Positions 1-8,061 are shown, counted from the first letter of the stretch. The stretch: 64,000 nucleotides of DNA from Methylobacterium sp. SyP6R (GCF_019216885.1 NZ_JAAQRC020000003.1:62001-126000); one strand, 5' to 3'. Notes: generated from the sequence alone by a model not told the origin. Numbers and translations are program-made.

Positions 1-321
1 GAGAAGCTCAACCTGGGCGCCGGCACCGCCATGGCCCCGTCCGACGCCTACGCGGCCGTGCTCGGGGGACGGGCCAGCCTCCAGCTCGCCGGCGGCCTTC
101 AGGTCAAACGAGTGAGAGTGATGGGGGAGCACCGCATCGAATTGATCGGGGTGAGCGAGAGCGCACGGGCTGCCTTGAAGACGATCGGCCTGTTCTCCGA
201 AGTCGTCTCGTTCCGCACCCGCCTGTTCATCCCGGTCGGCGAGAGTGGAGCCACCATCCTGGCCGCCGTCCTCGAACGCTACGCTCTCTTACGTTGCGTC
301 TCCGCTCACGCTCACGCTTAA
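1..321 (+). CDS. C-terminal end of a strawberry-notch-like helicase-family protein (partial)
   Basis: The frame is open from the first base of the window, so this is the 3' end of a larger gene. The last hundred or so residues contain RRVMGEHRIEL-like wording (here KRVRVMGEHRIELIGVSE) followed by GLFSEVVSFRTRLFIPV, which resembles the extreme C terminus of plasmid-borne strawberry-notch NTPase proteins. Those proteins commonly precede a Toprim gene on alphaproteobacterial plasmids, as here. The helicase motifs themselves lie outside the window, so the family call rests on this tail and on the neighbour. The next gene starts 25 bp downstream, probably in the same operon. Confidence 0.6.
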   Translation, partial: EKLNLGAGTAMAPSDAYAAVLGGRASLQLAGGLQVKRVRVMGEHRIELIGVSESARAALKTIGLFSEVVSFRTRLFIPVGESGATILAAVLERYALLRCVSAHAHA

Positions 322-346
322 TGCACGAACCCGCCGGAGGCCGACC

Positions 347-1408
347 ATGCCGACCCATCCCACCGCCGCGGACCTCTCCCGCCAGCTCGCCGACAACGTC
401 GAGGCGTTCTGCCGGCGCTACCTCTCGAACGGCTACCGCTCCGGCCGCTGGTGGTGCGTCGGCGACGCCTTCAACAGCGAGGGGGGATCGATGTACGTGC
501 GGCTCACCGGGCCGAACTCAGGCAAGGGGGCCCGCGGCAAGTGGACCGATGGAGCGACCGGCGAGCACGGCGACCTGCTCGACGTGATCCGGATGCAGTG
601 CGGCGACCGGTGGAAGGACGCCCTCGACGAGGCACGGGCGTTCCTGAGCCTGCCCCAGCCGCCGGTGCCTGAACGGGCCCGCCCGCTCCCGAAGGCCCGC
701 GACACGGTCGAGCCGGCCCGCCGCATGCTGCGCTACGGGCGGCCGGTGCCCGGCACCGTCGCGGCGGCCTACCTGCGCTCGCGCGGGCTCGATCACGCGG
801 TCGACCAGCCTGCCCTGCAATTCCATCCGCGCTGCCTCTACCGGCCCTCGCGCAAGGAGCCGGCGGGCCCGGACACCTATCACCCGGCTCTGCTGGCCAG
901 CGTCACCGACCTGTCGGGCGCCGTCATGGCGGTCGGCCGGACCTGGCTCGCTCCGGACGGGCGGGACAAGGCGGCTGTGCGCGACACGCGGCGGACCCTG
1001 GGCAACCAGCTCGGCCACGGGGTGCGGTTCGCCGGCACGGTGCCCGAGCTAATGGTGGCCGGCGAAGGCGTGGAGACGGTGCTGTCGGTCCAGCGCGTCC
1101 TGCCAGCCGTGCCGCACGTCGCCGCCCTGTCGGGGGCTCACCTCGCCGCCCTGATCCTTCCTCCCGGCTTGCGCCACCTCTACATCGCCCGCGACGCCGA
1201 TCCAGCCGGTGAGAGCGGTGCCGCGACCCTGCGCCGGCGCGCCGAGGCCGAGGGCATCCTGGTGACGGACCTGGATCCCCGCGAGGACGACTTCAACACC
1301 GACCTGCGCCACATCGGCCCGCGGGATCTCGCCCTGTATCTCGCGCCCCAGCTCGACCCGAACGACGCGGTGGCCCACCTCCAATTCGAGGAAGCGATGG
1401 CCGCCTGA
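347..1408 (+). CDS. Toprim domain-containing protein (plasmid primase-like, DUF7146/Toprim_3 type)
   Basis: This 353-residue protein has the layout of plasmid Toprim proteins. The N-terminal part (about residues 1-110) is rich in W, C and G around GRWWCVGDAFNSEGGSMYV. The C-terminal Toprim fold shows the acidic signature EGVET near residue 240 and DADPAGE near residue 285, the usual metal-binding E and DxD positions. Such proteins are thought to act on nucleic acids, as primase- or nuclease-like enzymes, but the substrate is not known here. The ATG at 347 is chosen because GGAGG lies 8-12 bp upstream; an in-frame ATG at 245 would overlap the preceding gene. The last three quarters of this gene are duplicated at about 15.6-16.4 kb. 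Confidence 0.82.
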   Translation: MPTHPTAADLSRQLADNVEAFCRRYLSNGYRSGRWWCVGDAFNSEGGSMYVRLTGPNSGKGARGKWTDGATGEHGDLLDVIRMQCGDRWKDALDEARAFLSLPQPPVPERARPLPKARDTVEPARRMLRYGRPVPGTVAAAYLRSRGLDHAVDQPALQFHPRCLYRPSRKEPAGPDTYHPALLASVTDLSGAVMAVGRTWLAPDGRDKAAVRDTRRTLGNQLGHGVRFAGTVPELMVAGEGVETVLSVQRVLPAVPHVAALSGAHLAALILPPGLRHLYIARDADPAGESGAATLRRRAEAEGILVTDLDPREDDFNTDLRHIGPRDLALYLAPQLDPNDAVAHLQFEEAMAA

Positions 1409-1582
1409 TCCATCACACTCCGGGTTGAGGATCGAACCGAAGACCGGTCCGGGCCGAGAGAGCCTTGGCGTCCACGGCCTTCTTGAGAGGGCGACGGATG
1501 CCGGGTCGGGGGACCTTGGGCGCAACGGCCCAGTCCGACGATTTTCCGCCGCCGCCCGGAGGGCGGCTTTGCATCGCGAAGA
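651..1582 (+). repeat. Long direct repeat, copy 1 (with 15604-16536)
   Basis: From CCTGCCCCAG at 651 to GCATCGCGAA near 1580 the sequence matches 15604-16536 in the same orientation, with scattered substitutions and a few small indels. It covers the 3' three quarters of the Toprim gene plus about 170 bp of downstream non-coding DNA, including a hairpin. The two translated copies differ at about 25 of roughly 230 residues by eye. Confidence 0.9.
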
Positions 1583-1815
1583 AAGTATGCCGGCCGGATC
1601 CTGACGGGGCGCTTCATGGGTCTGCATCCGACCCCATTCGGTCATTCGGCATTTCAGAGCCGGGTATACGGAAAACAGGTGTTTTCCGACATCATGATCG
1701 TAGCTAGATGACATATTTCTGATGCAATATAACAACTTCCTTTTAATCTTCTCCATAAATTGCAGTTCTGAATATTAAAACTGGCGTCTTCTTATGCATA
1801 TTTCGCCCTTTTCTC
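1409..1815. other. Intergenic stretch
   Basis: This holds the end of the direct repeat and its hairpin. After about 1690 the composition changes sharply to AT-rich sequence next to the minus-strand orphan gene, which marks a junction between GC-rich backbone and foreign DNA. No supported gene was found. Confidence 0.6.
1551..1570 (+). terminator. Hairpin downstream of the Toprim gene
   Basis: GCCGCCC and GGGCGGC form a 7-bp perfect stem with a GGA loop, followed by TTT. It lies about 140 bp after the Toprim stop and is conserved at the same place in the second copy (16505-16524). The U-tract is short, so termination efficiency is uncertain. It also sits just downstream of a GACGATTTTC motif that recurs at 16.5 and 18.5 kb. 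Confidence 0.45.
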
Positions 1816-2844
1816 TCATTTTTTTCCAGGTCGATGAGCATACCAATCGAACGGCTGACTTGGATTGAATGACCATAATCTATATTTATTTATTAAATAA
1901 GGCGACAAAAAGGTATTATATAACTCTATAGGATATATAAAATCTAGATATATCTCATCTACGGATGCCATACGACTTGTATTAACGCCGAATACAGACT
2001 GTGGTGCGTGCATATCTGGATCCTCTACAATGTTGATAATCTCAGCACAAACACGATCCCATCCAGATGCGCTCGCTGTATCGGGTGGGTAGCTTGGACA
2101 ACTGAAAGATGCCCCTGCTGTCAGAGGGCCGCTTTTTGTTGGAATGGGCATTCCATTAAGAAAGTATCTTAAAAAACTTCCGAAGCTAAAGACGCAGTCA
2201 TGGCCCTGAACCGGCGGTCCCAGCATCCACCAAGATGGCCAAGTTGTGTCGACATTCGAAGGAATGTGTTTGGCCTTCGGCGCCGCCATATACCAGCCAA
2301 ACGGCTGCGGCTTTGTACCCGTTGCATTGAGTACAATTCCGGTTGCCCTGGCCGCCCCGCTTCCAGAAGTTTTATATAAATCGAAGGGCGGCCAAGCAGA
2401 GAGTAGATCGTATTCGTCCTTAGTGCTTCCTGTCATCGGAGCAATAGGAACGGTGGGCTTTTTAATTTGTTGATATCTTTCTGTAATTTTTGCCTGCAAG
2501 ATAACGGCCTTGGCGCTCCGCGCTATCGGAACAGTTTGACCAACAATCCTCCTTTCTTCAATGGCAAAGAGGACTGCATCGCCCAGTTCCGTCTTTATTG
2601 GTTTTGCTGATGTTTTAGCGAGTGGTATTTTGTCAATCCATGCTAGTTTAATCTGCAATACCGCGCCATATCTGGTGTTCCGGATTATTCCTGCCGCCAT
2701 TTCTTGATAAAGACTCAATAGATAGACTTCATTAAACAGATTTCCAAGCTGTTTTAATTCTCCCAAACCTCTTTTTGGCTCGCAATGATCGCGCGTTAAT
2801 TCGTCAACACGTCGGGCCATTGCGGGATCGAACCATTTAAACAT
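1816..2844 (-). CDS. Hypothetical protein, AT-rich orphan
   Basis: The 342-residue product is not recognised. It begins MFKWFDPAMARRVDELTRDH and has no signal peptide, no clear membrane segment and no familiar catalytic motif. The C-terminal half is rich in W, Y, P and F (for example WPSWWMLGPPVQGH and SFNPSQPFDWYAHRPGKK), suggesting a compact soluble fold. Codon usage and base composition are much more AT-rich than the backbone, and the flanks are AT-rich too, which points to recent transfer. The long frame without stops in AT-rich DNA supports it being real. It stands alone, facing away from the recombinase gene at 3128. It could be an effector or defence cargo gene, but nothing in the sequence shows that. 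Confidence 0.65.
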   Translation of the reverse strand: MFKWFDPAMARRVDELTRDHCEPKRGLGELKQLGNLFNEVYLLSLYQEMAAGIIRNTRYGAVLQIKLAWIDKIPLAKTSAKPIKTELGDAVLFAIEERRIVGQTVPIARSAKAVILQAKITERYQQIKKPTVPIAPMTGSTKDEYDLLSAWPPFDLYKTSGSGAARATGIVLNATGTKPQPFGWYMAAPKAKHIPSNVDTTWPSWWMLGPPVQGHDCVFSFGSFLRYFLNGMPIPTKSGPLTAGASFSCPSYPPDTASASGWDRVCAEIINIVEDPDMHAPQSVFGVNTSRMASVDEIYLDFIYPIELYNTFLSPYLINKYRLWSFNPSQPFDWYAHRPGKK

Positions 2845-2988
2845 GAATCTGCCACCTAAGTTCGAGAACCGCTATCAAACAACTAGTTCGCAAGGCCGTC
2901 AAGCCAGCCAAATTACACTATTATGCTGCATCTACTCGTTCACCGCACCGTCGACCCTCCGTGTGAGCCGAGCCGCCCTCGACTGAGG

Positions 2989-3022
2989 CCCCTGTCGGCA
3001 AACATGTGTTTGCCGACAGGGG
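2989..3022. repeat. 34-bp palindrome upstream of the recombinase
   Basis: Two 16-base arms (CCCCTGTCGGCAAACA and its exact reverse complement) flank a 2-base centre. It ends 105 bp before the recombinase start. Its symmetry suits a binding or crossover site of the adjacent serine recombinase, or a bidirectional terminator; the sequence alone does not decide. Confidence 0.75.
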
Positions 3023-3127
3023 CTGCGCCGACCTGGCGGCGCGCCAGCCCTCGAAGGGGAAAATATACGACAAACCCTATCGGATTGATGTTATGTGCGG
3101 AAATGGGGTTTGAAGGGTTTTCCGTAC

Positions 3128-3709
3128 ATGCTGGTCGGGTACATGCGGGTGTCGACGGCCGACGAGCGCCAATCGGTCGACCTGCAGCGCGACGCGCTCA
3201 TGGCCGCCGGCGTCGACGACCGGCACCTCTACCAGGACCACGCCTCCGGATCCCGGGACGACCGGCCCGGGCTGAAGGCCTGCCTCACCTATCTCAAGGC
3301 GGGCGACACCCTCGTGGTGTGGAAGCTCGACCGGCTCGGCCGCAGCCTCCCACACCTCCTGGAGGTCATGGGCGACCTGCGGAAGCGCGGCGTCGCCTTC
3401 CGCTCGCTCACTGAGGCGATGGACACTGGGACACCGCACGGCGAGCTGCTGTTCTCGCTGTTCGGGGCGCTGGCCCAATTCGAGCGCCAGCTCACCCGGG
3501 AGCGCGTAATCGCCGGTCTCGCGGCGGCTAGGCGACGGGGGCGCCACGGTGGGCGACCGCCGGCGATCAACAAGGAGCAGCTCGAGCAGATCACGGCGGC
3601 GCTCGACGGCGGCGCCAGCAAGGCCTCAGTCTGCCGGTCGTTCAAGGTGCCTCGCTCGACGCTGCTCGATACGCTTGAGCGGATTGGGTGGCAGCCGCCC
3701 ACAAAGTAA
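3128..3709 (+). CDS. Serine recombinase (resolvase/invertase family)
   Basis: This 193-residue protein matches small serine recombinases in length and domain order. The N-terminal catalytic domain begins MLVGYMRVSTADERQSVDLQ with the nucleophilic serine at about residue 9 (RVST). The conserved VVWKLDRLGRS and the active-site arginine region GELLFSLFGALAQFERQL follow. The C-terminal helix-turn-helix is near residues 145-190 (KASVCRSFKVPRSTLLDTL). It should catalyse site-specific recombination between short sites, typically resolving cointegrates or inverting a segment. ATG 3128 is used because the catalytic domain starts there and GAAGGG lies upstream; an ATG at 3095 is also in frame. The palindrome at 2989-3022 is a candidate site. 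Confidence 0.9.
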   Translation: MLVGYMRVSTADERQSVDLQRDALMAAGVDDRHLYQDHASGSRDDRPGLKACLTYLKAGDTLVVWKLDRLGRSLPHLLEVMGDLRKRGVAFRSLTEAMDTGTPHGELLFSLFGALAQFERQLTRERVIAGLAAARRRGRHGGRPPAINKEQLEQITAALDGGASKASVCRSFKVPRSTLLDTLERIGWQPPTK

Positions 3710-3717
3710 GCGAAAGC

Positions 3718-3741
3718 GTCCGACGGGGCACCCCTACGGAC
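3718..3741. repeat. Short imperfect palindrome, family copy 1
   Basis: GTCCGACGGGGC is followed directly by its near reverse complement ACCCCTACGGAC. It lies 9 bp after the recombinase stop. Related palindromes of the form TCCG-NN-RGGG...CCCY-NN-CGGA occur at 5213, 5266 and 7695. It may act as a hairpin in the recombinase transcript or be a small dispersed repeat. Confidence 0.6.
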
Positions 3742-3834
3742 AGGAAGAGCGACAAGCAATCCAGGCTCGCCGTGCTCGATGCAGGTTGGTTTGGGTTTCT
3801 CAACCAATAGGCCATGTGCTTCGCTCTCCTCTGA

Positions 3835-4077
3835 ATGGAGGCAAGTCGGATCATGGCAGAAGGATCCAGATTGACGGCGGCAGCTGAGCAGCGCGAGAAG
3901 TTGGTCGTCTTGGCGAGCGGGCTGGACCGTCCGCAGACGGACCGGGCGCGAGCGATCACGCGGTCGGGTTGGACTTGCCCCGGCATCTCCGCAGCGTCTG
4001 GGATGCGGGAGAACACGGTGCGGCTGTGTCGCTGCACCTTCCAGCGTGGTGACTCCGAGGCGCTACCAGCCGCGTGA
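3835..4077 (+). pseudogene. IS630-type transposase fragment (N-terminal HTH only)
   Basis: The frame encodes about 80 residues resembling the N-terminal helix-turn-helix region of IS630-like transposases: LTAAAEQREKLVVLASG, then RARAITRSGWTCPGISAASGM and RENTVRLCRCTFQRGDSEAL. In the family this reads RARAILLTLEGWTSARIAEAFGVREDTVRLWR. Here there are small losses (RARAITRSGW is shortened) and a stop soon after the HTH. The DDE catalytic domain is absent. It is a dead remnant, and its ends are not defined. Confidence 0.65.
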
Positions 4078-4260
4078 CTGCTAGGACACTACCGGAAAGG
4101 CTGAGGCTAATCCTACCTTTGACCGGTCCGCTACGAGCACACCGGTGGCTGCCGAACTAACTGGACCGTGACAACTGTGACTCGCGAGATCGACTTTACA
4201 TTCTTGTCAAACGTGAAATAAAAACCAACGTAAGTCATTCCAATTATTGAGGTGCCAGCC

Positions 4261-4791
4261 ATGTCAACAGCTCGAAGCCAAGACAAAAATATCGATAAAA
4301 AATTGAATATCCGAGGCATGGCTTTGGAAAAAGTTAAAACGCCTTTGGCATTCTTTGTTCTAACAGTATTGATAAATGAAGCCGTTATGCTTGCTATTAT
4401 TCCTGGCAGTGATCAGCAAACTAAAATGATAATATCTTTAGGAATGGTAATTAGTCTAATATTATTAATAGGATGTGTTTTCTATATAATGATAAAACCA
4501 CCAATTAATACACCAGAAGGAATGATTATTGGACCAGAAACTTTGAAATTTTCCGGCAATGATTACAGATTTATTCGCCAAATCGATAGGAGGCCTAACT
4601 TGCCAGCAGATTTTTACAGCGATTGTCTGCGTCCATCAAAAGAAAAACTTGAGTCCAGGGTTAAGAGATTATCAGATTTGGGCTATATCCAACTTCAACA
4701 TGCAGATATTTATACATCAGAGCTTCAGCTTACGTCTGAGGGCCACAAGATTGCCAACATTGTCAAAGTAATAGAAGAGGCTATAAAGTAG
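4261..4791 (+). CDS. Small membrane protein with C-terminal winged-helix-like domain, AT-rich orphan
   Basis: The product (176 residues from ATG 4261, with GAGGTG just upstream; GTG 4252 is an alternative) has two adjacent hydrophobic segments at about residues 30-48 (PLAFFVLTVLINEAVMLAII) and 58-80 (IISLGMVISLILLIGCVFY), so an inner-membrane hairpin is expected. The soluble C-terminal half has a pattern typical of winged helices: LESRVKRLSDLGYIQLQ followed by a short wing and LTSEGHKIANIVKVI. No named family is recognised. Composition is strongly AT-rich against the surrounding DNA, as for the gene at 1816-2844, so it was probably acquired horizontally. Confidence 0.72.
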   Translation: MSTARSQDKNIDKKLNIRGMALEKVKTPLAFFVLTVLINEAVMLAIIPGSDQQTKMIISLGMVISLILLIGCVFYIMIKPPINTPEGMIIGPETLKFSGNDYRFIRQIDRRPNLPADFYSDCLRPSKEKLESRVKRLSDLGYIQLQHADIYTSELQLTSEGHKIANIVKVIEEAIK

Positions 4792-5212
4792 TTATATATT
4801 GACTGAAAAACATTATCGTAATCTATTTATTTATAATATAAAATCTTATTTTCTTATGATTCAGTTGTAAATATAATATTATAATTATTTTAAAATTGTG
4901 CGTCTTTTAATAAAAACAGTAGTGCTAAAAAATTTTATTATTAACGGTTATGCAGTTTATGCTTCTGATGATATATTATAAAAATTATTATGATATCTAT
5001 GCAATCGCATTAAATATTTTCTAATGCTAATATTACATCCATAGTACTTCTTCCATATATCTCTGAGACATAGGAGCCGGCGCGTTCCAAGATGTCAAAA
5101 CAACTATGTGGAACGTTTCCGGAGCCAGGCTGAACCGGTCCGGTAGGGCACGCCCAATTGGAACGCCCGGCCGTACCGCCGTCCGCTCGGCTGGTGCCCG
5201 CATGCTCGGCTA

Positions 5213-5240
5213 TCCGTTGGGCGGATGCGACCCTATCGGA
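5213..5240. repeat. Short imperfect palindrome, family copy 2
   Basis: TCCGTTGGGC and GACCCTATCGGA form an inverted pair around a short loop. The arrangement matches the TCCG-NN-RGGG...CCCY-NN-CGGA pattern of the copies at 3718, 5266 and 7695. Confidence 0.5.
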
Positions 5241-5265
5241 CGGCATCTCGGCACGCCGTGGCCCT

Positions 5266-5291
5266 GTCCGCTACGGTATGCCCCTTCGGAC
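5266..5291. repeat. Short imperfect palindrome, family copy 3
   Basis: GTCCGCTACGG and CCCCTTCGGAC flank TATG in an imperfect inverted repeat. It lies about 95 bp upstream of the methyltransferase start. Confidence 0.5.
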
Positions 5292-5384
5292 GGCCGGAAT
5301 AACGAACGCACCTTGGAGCACCGCGCTGCCGGCCGCTGTAGGTGGTTTGCAGACGATCCGCTTGCTGCCTGCTAGGCTAGCTCC

Positions 5385-6197
5385 ATGCTCAATCCACGCA
5401 CGCCTGTCGGTCCGCGGTCCCGCTCGCTGCACGCGCAGGCGTGGGTCGAAGCCTATCCCCTCATCGATAGACAGCTTTCACCGCTGGGGCTGGAGGCCAT
5501 GGCGGCTCTCGCACCTTCACCGGGCGCCACGGTGCTCGACATAGGCTGCGGCGCAGGCCAGACCCTTGGCCAACTCGCCGAGATCGTGGGAGCCAGCGGC
5601 CAGGTCATCGGCGTCGATGTGGCTCAACCACTCCTCGCCGTAGCCGCCCAACGCACGCGCTCTCTTCCGAATGTTAGAGTAATCGAGGCTGACGCCCAGA
5701 CGATCGACCTGCCGTCCGGGAGCGCGGATGCGGTCTACTCGCGCTTCGGCGTCATGGGCTTTGCCGATCCCGTTGCGGCCTTCACCAACTTCCGCAGGAT
5801 GCTCCGTCCGGGTGGGAAGCTCGCTTTCGTCTGCTGGCAGGCGTTGGACCAGAACGAACTCGATCACCTGCCGCTCACCGCCGCTGGTATCCCCGGCGTG
5901 GCCGATGATGCCCCCTTCAGCTTCGCCGATCCGCGCGTCATTGACGGCGTCCTGGGACAAGCAGGTTTCGACGGGATCGGGTTTCGCGCGCACAACGCGA
6001 GAGTGTCGAGCGGCGATCTCGATGCGATGACCGCAGTGCTGCTCAAGGTCGGATCTCTCGGGAAGATCGTGCGCGAGCACCCGACCCTACGGGCGGATGC
6101 AGAACCACGATTGCGGGCAGCATTGGCAAAGCTCGGCGATCACGCGCTGGTCAGCCTTACGGCGTCGGTTTGGATCGTGACGGCCTACGCCCCATGA
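5385..6197 (+). CDS. Class I SAM-dependent methyltransferase
   Basis: The 270-residue protein has a standard Rossmann-type methyltransferase core. Motif I is VLDIGCGAG at about residues 50-58, the acidic residue ending strand 2 is in VIGVDVAQP, and motif III/IV wording is IEADAQTIDLPSGSADAVYSRFGVMGFADP. RMLRPGGKLAFVCWQ is the usual post-core segment. The closest general type is the UbiE/methyltransferase-11 group, whose substrates range from quinones to small molecules, so the substrate cannot be assigned. The gene is monocistronic in a cargo region with a 2H phosphoesterase 94 bp downstream. No clear Shine-Dalgarno is visible. Confidence 0.88.
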   Translation: MLNPRTPVGPRSRSLHAQAWVEAYPLIDRQLSPLGLEAMAALAPSPGATVLDIGCGAGQTLGQLAEIVGASGQVIGVDVAQPLLAVAAQRTRSLPNVRVIEADAQTIDLPSGSADAVYSRFGVMGFADPVAAFTNFRRMLRPGGKLAFVCWQALDQNELDHLPLTAAGIPGVADDAPFSFADPRVIDGVLGQAGFDGIGFRAHNARVSSGDLDAMTAVLLKVGSLGKIVREHPTLRADAEPRLRAALAKLGDHALVSLTASVWIVTAYAP

Positions 6198-6291
6198 CAG
6201 CACCCACGCGGAGATCACCGACAGCTACGGTTGCTTAGGGTGAGAAGCTGACCTTTAGTAAATGAGACGCGGCATCTCCGGGGGGCAGGGC

Positions 6292-6822
6292 ATGGGGTTC
6301 GCAATTTCACTTCGGAGCGACCATCCGAGTGCAGGCATAATTCGTGCGCTGTGGGATGTTGTCCAGCAGTTCGAGGATCAGCCCTCGATGGCTCTCCTCG
6401 GCTACCCGCCCCACGTTACACTCGCCATCTACGAGGGTGATGTGGTGGGAGAAAATGAGGTTCGGAGGGCACTCGATGAAGCCAGCAGAAACCTGGGCCC
6501 GCTGACACTGACCTTTGACGCCATCTGCAGCTTTGATGGGCCGCCGATGGTTCTATGGGCTTCGCCCCGTCCTAGCGTAGTCTTGCGGAAAATCCACGAA
6601 ACAATTCACGCCACCATCAATCCTACTTCTTGTCGGCTGCATTACCGCCCTGGAATGTGGAAGCCTCACTGCACGCTGGGGACGCAGGTAAGGAGTGATC
6701 AGCATGAGGCTGCACTGGCTTACGTCCGCAACAGTAGCAGTGTGTTCGACGTAATCTTCGACGCTATCGACTGCATCTATTTTCCGCCTATCAAGCCTTT
6801 CGACTTGCGAAGGCTGTCGTAA
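6292..6822 (+). CDS. 2H phosphoesterase (2'-5' RNA ligase family) protein
   Basis: The 176-residue protein has the two HxT/S signatures that define the 2H superfamily: PPHVTLAIYE at about residues 39-48 and WKPHCTLG at about 123-130. Length and spacing fit the bacterial LigT/2'-5' RNA ligase-like group, which opens or forms 2'-5' or 2',3'-cyclic phosphodiester bonds in RNA or nucleotides. ATG 6292 is preferred because a GGGGGG stretch precedes it; ATG 6262 is in frame but has no visible ribosome site. The physiological substrate is unknown. It lies in the accessory interval beside the methyltransferase and a GNAT gene. Confidence 0.8.
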   Translation: MGFAISLRSDHPSAGIIRALWDVVQQFEDQPSMALLGYPPHVTLAIYEGDVVGENEVRRALDEASRNLGPLTLTFDAICSFDGPPMVLWASPRPSVVLRKIHETIHATINPTSCRLHYRPGMWKPHCTLGTQVRSDQHEAALAYVRNSSSVFDVIFDAIDCIYFPPIKPFDLRRLS

Positions 6823-6980
6823 GCAACGGAGTTCAGGATGCCCATAACGGGTTGAAAACAGCCCCATGAAGCGTCCGTCAGGGCCCAACCCGTATGCACA
6901 GCCGGCCATCGTGGACGTACGAAAAGCACTTGGTTTCCGACGAAAAGCTCGACGGGCGGCGATCAACGACGCCCAGGCCT

Positions 6981-7442
6981 TCACTCGGGTCGGACTGCTG
7001 CCCGCCTGACCTGAAAGCCCGTCTTGGACTGCTCGAAACCTGCCGCCTCGTAAAACGCGAGCGTGGACGGCTTCTTCGAACCGGTCATCAGCATCACCTT
7101 GTAGCACCTCGCTTCCCAGGCGCGCTCGACAGCCGCGCGGAGAACCGTCTGCCCGAACCCCATTCCCCTATGATCGGCGTGGGTGACGACGTTCTCGATC
7201 AGCGCGTAGGGCTTGCCGCCGCGGGTCAGGTTCGGGATCACGACGAGCGTACAAGTTGTGACCAAGGCTTCTCCGATCGCCCCCACTAGGACGACGCTGC
7301 CGTCGTAGCGTAGCAGGTGATCGAGAACGGTACCGGCGTCCTCGGGCGAGCAGCGCGCGTCGTCCGGGTTGAGGTGGATGTAGAGGTCCAAGAGGCGCGG
7401 CAGGTCGGCGTGATCTGCGGTCCGAACGACGAGGGTGGTCAT
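6981..7442 (-). CDS. GNAT family N-acetyltransferase
   Basis: The 153-residue protein begins MTTLVVRTADHADLPRLL, a typical GNAT first strand and helix. It carries the acetyl-CoA-binding motif A near residues 95-105 (VVTHADHRGMGFGQTVLRAA, with the RGMGFG loop) and ends with the usual FYEAAGFEQSKTGFQ segment. It should transfer an acetyl group from acetyl-CoA to an amine on a small molecule or protein; the acceptor is not predictable. An upstream in-frame ATG (7544) would place the start inside a MITE-like insertion, so 7442 is chosen. The insertion ends 49 bp before the start, so its promoter may have been altered. Confidence 0.88.
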   Translation of the reverse strand: MTTLVVRTADHADLPRLLDLYIHLNPDDARCSPEDAGTVLDHLLRYDGSVVLVGAIGEALVTTCTLVVIPNLTRGGKPYALIENVVTHADHRGMGFGQTVLRAAVERAWEARCYKVMLMTGSKKPSTLAFYEAAGFEQSKTGFQVRRAAVRPE

Positions 7443-7490
7443 GCCGAGATCGTAGCTTGGCCTTCCTGGCGCGAACAGCCGCTCAGGGTC

Positions 7491-7663
7491 GAGGCTGTGT
7501 GAAAACTCGGACGTAGCATGAGATTGTAGAACAATCTTCTGCACGGCCGGTGTTCAGCCCCCTCGGGGTGGCGGCTGATAGGTCGTTGGCCTGCCCATGC
7601 TGGCGGCGTCCTGGGTATACGAGGGGAGATCCTTCTACAGCGTCCGAGATTTCACACAGCCTC
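7491..7663. mobile_element. MITE-like element, 173 bp, with terminal inverted repeats and a 4-bp target duplication
   Basis: The 23-base ends (7491-7513 beginning GAGGCTGTGTGAAAACTC, and 7641-7663 in inverse) match at 22 of 23 positions. They are flanked by GGTC on both sides (7487-7490 and 7664-7667), which reads as a 4-bp target duplication. The 127-bp interior has no transposase gene. IS ends of this kind occur in IS5/IS1182-like elements, so it was probably mobilised in trans or is a deletion derivative of such an IS. Confidence 0.8.
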
Positions 7664-7694
7664 GGTCGAAAGCGGGCCAAAGCGATGCTGAAAA

Positions 7695-7718
7695 TCCGTT
7701 AGGGTATACTCCTACGGA
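7695..7718. repeat. Short imperfect palindrome, family copy 4
   Basis: TCCGTTAGGGTAT abuts ACTCCTACGGA in an imperfect inverted repeat, the clearest example of the pattern seen at 3718, 5213 and 5266. It lies 31 bp after the right end of the MITE. Confidence 0.6.
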
Positions 7719-8024
7719 CAGGATCGGCCGCGCATGGCTCGTGTATGGTGCGGGTCTCCGAGCCCTTCCGCGGGTCAGGTGAGGCGGGTGGCAGAAGGGG
7801 CTGTATCTGGCAGGCTGAACGCAAAGGCGTAGCTGCAACTCGCGGTCGTCGCCTCGAGCGGGTTTCTGTCCGGTACGGGTCGGAACTCCGGCTGAAAAAC
7901 TCAGCCTTGGCTGGCTGCGCACGCCAGCCGATCGCGGGGCCTCGCATTGGCTCGGGAGGAACCCACTGCGCAGAGCGGATGCCCCCAAGGGCGACGGCTC
8001 TCCGCAGCAGTGAGCGATCGTCGT

Positions 8025-8054
8025 GCGGTCCGGGATCCAGAGACCCCGGACCGC
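8025..8054 (-). terminator. Stem-loop after the 970-residue protein gene
   Basis: GCGGTCCGGG and CCCGGACCGC form a perfect 10-bp stem with a 10-base loop, ending 8 bp past the stop codon of the minus-strand gene. There is no T-run after it on the minus strand, so it may terminate weakly or protect the 3' end of the transcript. Confidence 0.5.
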
Positions 8055-8061
8055 GACACCA

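Larger units (their letters stand above)
4792..5384. other. Intergenic stretch, AT-rich then GC-rich
   Basis: The first 250 bp are very AT-rich with no supported gene. From about 5070 the sequence becomes GC-rich and contains two palindromes (5213-5240 and 5266-5291) and a half-site at 5138-5148 (GTCCGGTAGGG). No coding frame here looks credible. Confidence 0.6.
7664..8061. other. Intergenic stretch between the MITE and the secreted repeat protein gene
   Basis: It contains one copy of the short palindrome family at 7695-7718 and, at its right end, a 10-bp-stem hairpin at 8025-8054. No coding frame shows recognisable protein. Confidence 0.6.
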
